A stretch of 64,000 nucleotides of DNA, taken from NCBI RefSeq assembly GCF_013409255.1, contig NZ_JACCAS010000002.1, forward strand, positions 1,984,001 to 2,048,000, in the 5' to 3' direction. The notes beneath the pieces are model-generated. The model had not been told where the DNA came from and did not search any database. It saw only the letters and a list, made by a program, of their open reading frames with translations. The DNA is from Paraburkholderia bryophila (GTDB lineage Bacteria; Pseudomonadota; Gammaproteobacteria; Burkholderiales; Burkholderiaceae). The position numbers and the translations under genes are program-made. Shown piece by piece: positions 52,201 through 64,000 of the stretch (position 1 is the stretch's first letter; every line of letters begins with the position of its first letter).

Positions 52201-52236
52201 ACCCGGCGAGCAGCGTATGCAAAGCCGGGTTTTTTT
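52201..52236 (+). terminator. Rho-independent terminator after the aminotransferase
   Basis: ACCCGGC (52201-52207) pairs with GCCGGGT (52224-52230), followed by a run of T residues. It closes the amino-acid catabolic block. Confidence 0.82.
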
Positions 52237-52511
52237 ATGTGGGACCTAAATCTCCGCGATTTAGCATGGAAACCGATTTCCCGCCGCGCATGTATGCGTC
52301 TTAGAATATCTTAATGAATTGCGCGCGCCTTTCCGTCAAACTCCTGAAACATGGCGGACTCATGGCAGACTGTTAAATAGAAAGATACAAAGCACCACTG
52401 GTTTTCTGTAAAAAATATCGGTTATGATCGCTGCCTTCGGCGATTGATCCGGTTGGCTTAATTCGCCGGACATCCAAGTTAATACCGTCGCATCGAACCA
52501 GAAGAAATCAG
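52237..52511 (+). promoter_or_regulatory. Promoter region of the macroglobulin operon
   Basis: This 275-bp gap after a terminator and before a six-gene operon must hold its promoter. It is more AT-rich than its surroundings. It contains the dyad TAAATC-5 nt-GATTTA near 52247-52263 and an AT-rich patch around 52370-52430 with TAAATAG and TTATGAT stretches that could be -10 elements. A single start site cannot be fixed by eye. The last 15 bases contain AGAAG before the ATG at 52512. Confidence 0.45.
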
Positions 52512-54302
52512 ATGAAGATGTCGCGCAAAAAGATTGCAATCCTGGTAGTCGGTCTTCTGGTCGTGGCCGGCGTGATCATTCAGGCGGTGTGGCGTCCATT
52601 CGGGCATCGCAAAGCCACCGGGGCCGAAAATAGCGAAGTCGTTCTCGACATTCATCATCCCGATGCGGTGATCGACAGCGAAGCATTGTCACGCTTACCG
52701 CGCGACATCCTGCGCGTGCCGCTATTGCATGACGTGCTGACGCAAGACTTCGTCGACTATTACGAATCGAACAACACGCGGCTGTCCGCCGAGGGCGCGC
52801 TGCGGCGTCTCGCGTTCGAGCATCAACTGGATTGGCGCGACGAACTGATCCGCCGCGTGTTCGACGAGCCCGCGCATGTGCTGCTGTGGCGCTCGCCCGA
52901 CGGTCGCCTCGGCTACTGGGTGATGTCCATGCATCGCAACGGGCTCGCCAAGCTGCTGCAAGGCTACGCGAACGTCGCCGCGAGCGACGCGCAACTGAGC
53001 CAGGTCGCCAAGCTCTCCGGCGACGTACCGGTCTACGCGTTGAAACTGGCGGTGGGCCGCACGCTGCTGTTCGCGACCAAAGACGATCGCCTCGTGGTGA
53101 TGTCCGCGCCTGGCGTGCTGCTCGATCAGAAGGGCGGCGTGCTCGGCGAGCGCGGCGACGCGGTGTCGGAGATGCTGTCGTCGGGCCGCGACGACGCGTC
53201 GAGCGCCTACCGCCTCGACGCACCGGGCGACGCGCCGAAGGGCCACCGGCTGGTAGTGTCGGCGAATTATCTGTCGTTCGGTTATCAGGCGTTTTTCTCG
53301 GGCATCGACGCGCTGCGGTTCGATTTCTCGTCGAACGGCAATGCGGCCGCGAGCTGGCAAACCTCGGCGCTGATCGAGCCGGGCAAGTTGCCGCAACAGT
53401 GGAACAGCACCGACTTGTGGCGCGCGCTGCCGGCCAATGCCGCGGCGTGTACGAGTTTGCCGGTGGACTGGAAGGAAGCGTCGGGTCTGTTGGGCAAGGT
53501 CGCCGACGGCGGCGAGGACAACGCGGCCGCGATCGGCGACCAGCTTGCTGGTCCGGCGGCGGTGTGCTGGTACGCGAAGTCCACGCTGGTCGCGCCGGTG
53601 TTCGTCGCGCGGGTGAAGACGCAGGACGCGGCCAGCATCGCCGCCCTGAAGACCGCGCTCGGCAAGACCTTCGGCAACGTGATCGGTGCGTATGAAGCGA
53701 AGGCGGCCAAAGCGGACGGCAGCGATTCGGGCTATCAGCGCCTGCCGGTCACCACGCACGATCAGGGCGCCGACGTCACTGTGTGGCAACGCCCGGTGAG
53801 CGCGAATGCGGGGACGGCGTTGACGAGCAAGGCGTCGTTCGCGTCGCAGTTGTCGGCGGAACGCTATTTCCCGGTGACGCTCGCGCTGGCGCACGGCTAT
53901 CTGATCTTCTCGCCCGACGGCCGTCTCGTCGACGACACGCTCGCGGTGCTCGACAAGCGCTACCCGGCGCTGGCCGACACGCTCGCACCGCAGCGTCTGC
54001 CGCGCACGATTCTGACGCTGACGCCTTCGTCCGCCGCCGCGTTGATCGAGCGCGAAGCCGGCGCCGCGTTGCCGGCCGATCAGGAAGCGGTGTTCCGCAA
54101 TGCGTCGCGCACGCATCTCGTGCCGAAGCTGCATGCACTCGCGCATTACCCGCCGGTTTCGTTGAGCTTGCCGCAGAATCTGCCGGGTTCGACGGGCTGG
54201 GTGCCGGTCGAATGGTGGTTCGATCGTGCGAAGGGCGGCGCAGCGGCGGACACGAGCGCAACGGATGCGCCGGCGGATCAGCCCGGCACCGAGGGCGATT
54301 AA
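52512..54302 (+). CDS. yfaA: DUF2138 membrane-anchored periplasmic protein (YfaA-like)
   Basis: The 596-residue protein has one N-terminal membrane helix (KIAILVVGLLVVAGVIIQAV, residues ~6-25) and a large periplasmic part typical of DUF2138. Segments include LDIHHPDAVIDSEALSRLPR, PVYALKLAVGRTLLFATKDD and LPRTILTLTPSSAAALIERE. A membrane-anchored homologue accompanies each YfaS-type macroglobulin operon that I know of. Its biochemical role is unknown; a scaffold for the macroglobulin complex at the inner membrane is likely. The next gene starts immediately after its stop codon. Confidence 0.85.
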   Translation: MKMSRKKIAILVVGLLVVAGVIIQAVWRPFGHRKATGAENSEVVLDIHHPDAVIDSEALSRLPRDILRVPLLHDVLTQDFVDYYESNNTRLSAEGALRRLAFEHQLDWRDELIRRVFDEPAHVLLWRSPDGRLGYWVMSMHRNGLAKLLQGYANVAASDAQLSQVAKLSGDVPVYALKLAVGRTLLFATKDDRLVVMSAPGVLLDQKGGVLGERGDAVSEMLSSGRDDASSAYRLDAPGDAPKGHRLVVSANYLSFGYQAFFSGIDALRFDFSSNGNAAASWQTSALIEPGKLPQQWNSTDLWRALPANAAACTSLPVDWKEASGLLGKVADGGEDNAAAIGDQLAGPAAVCWYAKSTLVAPVFVARVKTQDAASIAALKTALGKTFGNVIGAYEAKAAKADGSDSGYQRLPVTTHDQGADVTVWQRPVSANAGTALTSKASFASQLSAERYFPVTLALAHGYLIFSPDGRLVDDTLAVLDKRYPALADTLAPQRLPRTILTLTPSSAAALIEREAGAALPADQEAVFRNASRTHLVPKLHALAHYPPVSLSLPQNLPGSTGWVPVEWWFDRAKGGAAADTSATDAPADQPGTEGD

Positions 54303-59818
<5,516 letters not shown>

Positions 59819-59831
59819 GCGAGTGAGCGCC

Positions 59832-61613
59832 ATGGTCCGCACGCTTCGGCATACCTGTAATCGTCTGGCGATTGCGCTGCGGGTCGCGCTCGTCGTCGGC
59901 GTGGGGTGCGGGAGCGGCGGCGCGGTCGCGGTTGCGGCTGTGCCGGCGTCGGCCGCGGCGATGTCGGCAACGTCTCAGGCGCCGTTGCTGCGCTTTGCCT
60001 GGTTGCGCGACGGGCAGAGCCAGCTCTGGCAGGTCAGCACCGATGGCCCGGCAACCGGCATTGCGCCGCAAGCCGCGCAAGCGCTGCCGGCCACACTGGA
60101 AACGCCGCTCGGCAGCGTGTGGAAGCTGTTCGTCTACGCGTATCTGGTCGACCGCAACATCGCCACGCCGGATTACACCTGCAGCGGCGGCGATCGCGAG
60201 GAAGTGTATTGCTGCATGACGGGCGGTCACATCGACCGTGAACATGCGCTGGTGCAATCGTGCGGACTGTTCTTCGAGCCTGCGCGCCTGCAACTCGATT
60301 CCGCCGACTGGCGCAGGTATTGGAGCGCCGCTCACGCGCCCGCGTGGCTGCGCGATCTCCACGCCATGACGCCGGCTCGCCGCGTGCCGGTGAGCGATCT
60401 GCTCGCCGCGTTGCAAGCGGTGCCCGCACGGCCACGCGAGGCGGCGTCGAGCACGCTGGTGTCGGTGCTGACCAGCGGACGCGGCGAAGGCACGGTGTCG
60501 CTCTATGGCAGCGTGCTGCGCGCCAAAACCTGGACGATGCCGGATCCGGCGCGGCCGGGTGCGTCGATCGGCGGCGCGGCGGGTTGGCTCGCCGACGGCA
60601 CGCCGGTGTGGCTCGGTGGCCAGGGCGGCAGTCCGCGCGTGCTTGCGGCCGCCGCGCCGCGCATCGCGCCGCTGCTGACGCAAGTCACTATTCCCGACGA
60701 CGGCGCGTGTGTGCTGGTCGATTTTTTCAGCCGCTATCCGATTCGCGAAGTACTCGGCGACAGCGGCCCGGCCGCGGCGCCGGATGGGCCGTTGCGTGGC
60801 GATTTCCGCGTCGGTTTCGTCAACGGCAATTGGGCGCGGGTGACGAGTCGCGGCGAGCTGCGGCTCGATCGCGACGCAAGCGGTGCGCCGCAGGTGGTCG
60901 GCCGTTTCGGCATGAACGACTACGTGGCGCGCGTGGTCGAGCGGGAAGGCGACACGAGCCAGCCGGAAGCGGCCAAGGCATTGGCGGTGGCGGCGCGCAC
61001 CTACGCCGTGCAGCACGGCAATCACGACCACGGCTGTTACCGGATCGACGACAGCAGCAACACACAGCGCGTTCTGCCGCGTGCGCCGACCGCCGCCGCG
61101 CGCCGCGCTGCGGATCTGACCGACGCGCTGGTGCTGACCGGCGTGCCGGTGCAGTATCACCACGACAAAGCCGCACCGGGGCAGATGAGCTGGCTGGCCG
61201 CGAAGGCGTCCGCGCAAAGCGGCCAGACCTTCGACGCAATTCTCGCCCGCACCTGGCCGCAAGCGACGCTGACGTCGTTCCTGAGCCCGCTGTCCGGCGA
61301 CTGCGTCGCGGTGGCCGGCGCGCAGGACTGGCTGCGACGCAACGCGCAACTGTGGGCGCGGCGTCTGGACGGCGCGGCCGGCTACGAGACGCCCGATCTG
61401 CCGGCCGTGTGCGAGGTGCGCGAAGGGCGGCCGTACGAGGATGCGCAGCGCAATCGCATCTACATCTATCGGCTGCAGACCGAAGAGGACCGCATCGCGC
61501 TGACGCATGAATACATTCACCTCGCGTTTCAGCATCATCCGCGTGGCGTCGACGAAGAATTCGTCGAACGCACCGCGCGCACGCTGATTCGTACCGACAA
61601 TCCGATCCAATGA
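59832..61613 (+). CDS. yfaQ: DUF2300 protein (YfaQ-like) combining SxxK, SpoIID-like and HExxH motifs
   Basis: The 593-residue precursor (ATG at 59832; a GTG at 59823 is possible) has a signal peptide of ~40 residues. Residues ~85-260 contain Ser95-Val-Trp-Lys98 and a later RAKTWTMPD, resembling the SxxK and KTG positions of penicillin-binding/beta-lactamase folds, though degenerate. Residues ~363-400 read DYVARVVEREGDTSQPEAAK and LAVAARTYAVQ, the SpoIID/LytB cell-wall hydrolase signature. Near the end, HEYIH (559-563) followed by an acidic region is a zinc-peptidase HExxH motif. Its role in the macroglobulin operon is unknown; cell-wall or protease chemistry is suggested. Confidence 0.85.
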   Translation: MVRTLRHTCNRLAIALRVALVVGVGCGSGGAVAVAAVPASAAAMSATSQAPLLRFAWLRDGQSQLWQVSTDGPATGIAPQAAQALPATLETPLGSVWKLFVYAYLVDRNIATPDYTCSGGDREEVYCCMTGGHIDREHALVQSCGLFFEPARLQLDSADWRRYWSAAHAPAWLRDLHAMTPARRVPVSDLLAALQAVPARPREAASSTLVSVLTSGRGEGTVSLYGSVLRAKTWTMPDPARPGASIGGAAGWLADGTPVWLGGQGGSPRVLAAAAPRIAPLLTQVTIPDDGACVLVDFFSRYPIREVLGDSGPAAAPDGPLRGDFRVGFVNGNWARVTSRGELRLDRDASGAPQVVGRFGMNDYVARVVEREGDTSQPEAAKALAVAARTYAVQHGNHDHGCYRIDDSSNTQRVLPRAPTAAARRAADLTDALVLTGVPVQYHHDKAAPGQMSWLAAKASAQSGQTFDAILARTWPQATLTSFLSPLSGDCVAVAGAQDWLRRNAQLWARRLDGAAGYETPDLPAVCEVREGRPYEDAQRNRIYIYRLQTEEDRIALTHEYIHLAFQHHPRGVDEEFVERTARTLIRTDNPIQ

Positions 61614-62521
61614 ACTTCGCTTCACGTTCGCTTTCATGTCTGCACGGCCAGCCGGTTCCGGCACGCCGCGTTCGGATGCGCGCGACCCGGGCGCTGGCGG
61701 TTTCGTTTGCGTTTTCGTTCGCGTTGAGCTCGGCCGTGTTGCTGGCCGGCACGACGACTGAGGCGCAGGCCGCCGACGCCGATGGCGCCATTGCCGATCT
61801 GACCGGCGCTTTCGGCGGCTGGCGGCATAGCGGGCTGACGAACGAAGGCGAGCATTTCGTTGCGGCGTATCCGCGGCCGCCGGTCGATCGTGGCGCGCAG
61901 CGCTACCGCACGCTGATCGAAGGGCGCCTGAAGCACATCGACAAGCACGCGCGCAGACCGCCTACGTTAGTCGTCAACGGCAACCCGACGCCGCTCTATA
62001 CCGACGACGAAGGTGCGTTCGCGCGGCCGTGGGCGTTCGGCGCGGGGTCGAACAGCATCGAGCTGATTTCCGCCGACGGCAAACAGCATCAGCGCATGCA
62101 GTTTTACGAAGCCGACCACAGCAAGCCACAGGCGAAACTGCGCGCGATCGTCACGTGGGACGATCCGCATGCCCAGGTCGATCTGCATGTGATCACGCCC
62201 GACGGCCTGCACGCGTTCTTCGCCAATCCGACACTCGACGACGGCAGCGGCTTCGACGTCGATTCGGTGGACGGCGCGGGGCCGGGGATTTTTTCGTCGG
62301 CGGCACCGGAGCATGGCACGTGGCTGTTCTTTCTGAATTACTGGGGCAACTTCGATTCGACCGGCTATAACTTCGACGCCGCCGCGCACGATCGCGACGT
62401 GATCACGGCGACGTTGACGCTGGTATTCAACGAAAATACGCCGAACGAACGGCGTGAAACGATGATCGTGCCGCTGCGCAAAATCGGCGACCTGATGCTC
62501 GTGAAAAGCGAGCGACTTTGA
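61610..62521 (+). CDS. yfaP: DUF2135 periplasmic protein (YfaP-like), copy 1
   Basis: The 303-residue precursor overlaps the DUF2300 stop (ATGA). It has a signal peptide (about 25-55, ending EAQA) and a ~220-residue domain ending in the DUF2135 core with DDPHAQVDLHVITPDGLHAF and FNENTPNERRETMIVPLRKI. The long N-terminus before the hydrophobic part suggests that a later start (MRATRALAVSF, residue 23) is possible. It is paralogous to the next gene. In the related operons these small beta-sandwich proteins accompany the macroglobulin in the periplasm; function unknown. Confidence 0.85.
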   Translation: MNFASRSLSCLHGQPVPARRVRMRATRALAVSFAFSFALSSAVLLAGTTTEAQAADADGAIADLTGAFGGWRHSGLTNEGEHFVAAYPRPPVDRGAQRYRTLIEGRLKHIDKHARRPPTLVVNGNPTPLYTDDEGAFARPWAFGAGSNSIELISADGKQHQRMQFYEADHSKPQAKLRAIVTWDDPHAQVDLHVITPDGLHAFFANPTLDDGSGFDVDSVDGAGPGIFSSAAPEHGTWLFFLNYWGNFDSTGYNFDAAAHDRDVITATLTLVFNENTPNERRETMIVPLRKIGDLMLVKSERL

Positions 62522-62543
62522 CAGCGGGATGGGAGCGGTGAAG

Positions 62544-63341
62544 ATGACGTCCAGAACGACGCGGTGGATGAAGGCGGCTTGCGGTGTGCTCGTCGTGGCT
62601 GGCTTGCAGGCGGCGAGCGTGGCGCGCGCGAGCGATATCGACTTCGCCGCGCCGTTGAACGGCTGGCGCAACACCAGCGGCGACACCGAGCGCTATACGC
62701 AGGACGTGCATTACCCGGCCGTGTCGGTGCAGACGCCGGAGGGTCAGTCGAAGTTCGCGCTGATCGAAGGGCAGATTCGCAACACGCCCAAGAAGAAGGG
62801 GACCTCGGTCGGCACGCTGGTGGTCAACGGCACGCCGCTGCCGCAGCGCGTGGAGGAGGACGGCAAGTTCTCGCGCCCTTACGCGTTTCCTTCGGGCAGC
62901 AACGGTATCGAACTGCGCGCGCCGGACGGCACCCGCAAGCGCGTGCAGTTCTATGACGCGTACAGCGGCAAGACCCAGCCGAAGCTGCGCGTGCTGCTCG
63001 CGTGGGACACCGACGGCACCGACCTGGACCTGCATATCGTGTCGCCGGATGGCGTGCATACCTGGTACGGCGACCGCGTGGCGCCGAACGGCGGCTCGCT
63101 CGACGTAGACGTGACGACCGGCTATGGGCCGGAGATTTATTCGTCGGCCGCGCCGTTGAAGGGCACCTATCTGGTCTATGTGAATTACTACGGCAACGGC
63201 AATAGCGGCGCGGATATCACGGTCGCGCAAATCACCATCATCACCAACGAAAATACGCCGGACGAAAAGAGCGAAACGATTCGTGTGCCGATGCGTAAGC
63301 CCGGTGAGTTGACGCTTGTGAAGACGTTTGTGTTGCCGTGA
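62544..63341 (+). CDS. DUF2135 periplasmic protein, copy 2
   Basis: The 265-residue precursor starts at an ATG with GGGAG eight bases upstream (62529 is an alternative). It has a signal peptide (about 8-30) and a domain with LNGWRNTSGDTERYTQDVHY, TDGTDLDLHIVSPDGVHTWY and NENTPDEKSETIRVPMRKPG that mirrors copy 1 (PLNGW / FGGW, DLHIVSPDG / DLHVITPDG, NENTPxExxET). The two copies look like an old tandem duplication giving the operon six genes. It is the last gene of the operon. Confidence 0.85.
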   Translation: MTSRTTRWMKAACGVLVVAGLQAASVARASDIDFAAPLNGWRNTSGDTERYTQDVHYPAVSVQTPEGQSKFALIEGQIRNTPKKKGTSVGTLVVNGTPLPQRVEEDGKFSRPYAFPSGSNGIELRAPDGTRKRVQFYDAYSGKTQPKLRVLLAWDTDGTDLDLHIVSPDGVHTWYGDRVAPNGGSLDVDVTTGYGPEIYSSAAPLKGTYLVYVNYYGNGNSGADITVAQITIITNENTPDEKSETIRVPMRKPGELTLVKTFVLP

Positions 63342-63416
63342 GAAGAGCGCAAGTCCGCCAGATCCGCGCGCATGCGGGTCACAAAAACGTCAATAAATCA
63401 GAAGGGGGAAGCAAAA

Positions 63417-64000
63417 ATGAATTCACTCGACCAGAAGCAGCCGCTATTGACCTACGACGGCAAGATTGGGGAGCTGTACGGGATTTTCATCAAAAATCTG
63501 CTGCTGCAGATCATCACCCTGGGGATTTATCGTTTTTGGGCGACCACCAATACCCGCCGGTATATCTGGTCGAGAATGCAGTTTCAAGGTGAACGGTTTG
63601 AATACACGGGCACCGGTGGTGAGTTGTTCAAAGGCTTTCTGCTGGCGATCGCGATTATGATCGGCGCGATTGTCGGCGCGGGCGTTCTCAGCGCGATTCT
63701 GCACGCCTTGACCGGCAGTGCGTTGCTGGCCGCGTTGCCGGTGATTGCCCTCTACATCCTGATCGCGGTCGTCGCGGCGGGCGCCTATTTCAGCGCGCAG
63801 CGTTATCGCCTGAGCCGCACGCAATGGTGCGGGATTCGCGGCGGCATGACGGGTTCGTCGCTGGTCTACGGCGGCTATGCGCTGCTGTACGGCCTGCTGT
63901 GCATCGTCACGCTTTGGCAGATGCTGCCCTGGGTGTCCATGCGCCTCGCCGAGCGCCGCATCAACGCGAGCAGCTTCGGTAGTCAGCAGTTTCATTTCCA
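63417..64000 (+). CDS. DUF898 (YjgN-like) inner-membrane protein, partial
   Basis: The first 194 codons show MNSLDQKQPLLTYDGKIGEL, FIKNLLLQIITLGIYRFWAT and NTRRYIWSRMQFQGERFEYT. This is the typical DUF898 opening, in which a short soluble segment is followed by paired membrane helices. About four helices are included before the window ends. A clear AAGGGGGAA ribosome-binding site precedes the ATG. Function of the family is unknown. It may be co-transcribed with the macroglobulin operon because only 75 bp separate them. Confidence 0.88.
   Translation, partial: MNSLDQKQPLLTYDGKIGELYGIFIKNLLLQIITLGIYRFWATTNTRRYIWSRMQFQGERFEYTGTGGELFKGFLLAIAIMIGAIVGAGVLSAILHALTGSALLAALPVIALYILIAVVAAGAYFSAQRYRLSRTQWCGIRGGMTGSSLVYGGYALLYGLLCIVTLWQMLPWVSMRLAERRINASSFGSQQFHF

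Overview
The window looks like a chromosome segment of a Burkholderia/Paraburkholderia-type betaproteobacterium. The evidence is uniformly GC-rich coding sequence, a DUF4148 secreted protein at the left edge, a Burkholderia-style porin, and family content typical of that group (xylAFGH with an AraC-type XylR, cobalamin-controlled cbtBA, two FUSC transporters). Assignments come from reading the translated sequence; no database search was run.

Left part (1-11.3 kb). A xylose block: galM and xylR on the minus strand, divergent from xylA-xylF-xylG-xylH. No xylulokinase is present in the window. After it comes a two-subunit molybdenum hydroxylase of the isoquinoline 1-oxidoreductase type.

Polyamine/membrane island (11.3-18.3 kb). 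Two divergent arms share an 80-bp intergenic region. The minus arm encodes a multi-TM spermidine-synthase-like protein and a Tat-type FAD oxidoreductase, with a possible 30-residue membrane peptide downstream. The plus arm encodes DUF350, an SPFH/SHOCT protein, a zinc-ribbon DUF4178 protein, a tiny probable lipoprotein and an S-adenosylmethionine decarboxylase, the last four being tightly packed. This is one of the two best candidates for an undescribed system.

Middle part (18.3-37.8 kb). An HD-GYP-like/LuxR fusion, a secreted alpha/beta hydrolase, a MarR-FUSC-DUF1656-HlyD-NodT efflux operon, a KaiC-like ATPase with a hybrid histidine kinase, a LysR-controlled porin/hydrolase/MFS/hydrolase operon, a histidine-phosphatase relative with an altered RHG motif, and a cobalamin riboswitch in front of cbtB-cbtA.

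Rhs island (37.8-42.4 kb). This stretch is visibly less GC-rich. It holds a truncated duplicate and an intact copy of one putative immunity-type gene, a Sec-signal YD-repeat (Rhs-like) protein with a private C-terminal tip, and two overlapping paralogous small genes that are good immunity candidates. A diverged ~50-bp repeat carrying inverted DnaA-box-like 9-mers lies on each side. This is the second best candidate.

Right part (42.4-64 kb). A second FUSC protein, an AT-rich gap with an IS6-family transposase scrap, a lipoprotein glycoside hydrolase, a MaoC-fold protein, a probable lysine/pipecolate catabolic set (ALDH7, FAD amino-acid oxidase, PLP aminotransferase), and a six-gene bacterial alpha-2-macroglobulin operon related to yfaA-T-S-Q-P. 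The last shows a CAEQ thioester-like motif in the macroglobulin and an unusual motif mix (SxxK, SpoIID-like, HExxH) in the DUF2300 protein. The window ends inside a DUF898 (YjgN-like) membrane protein.
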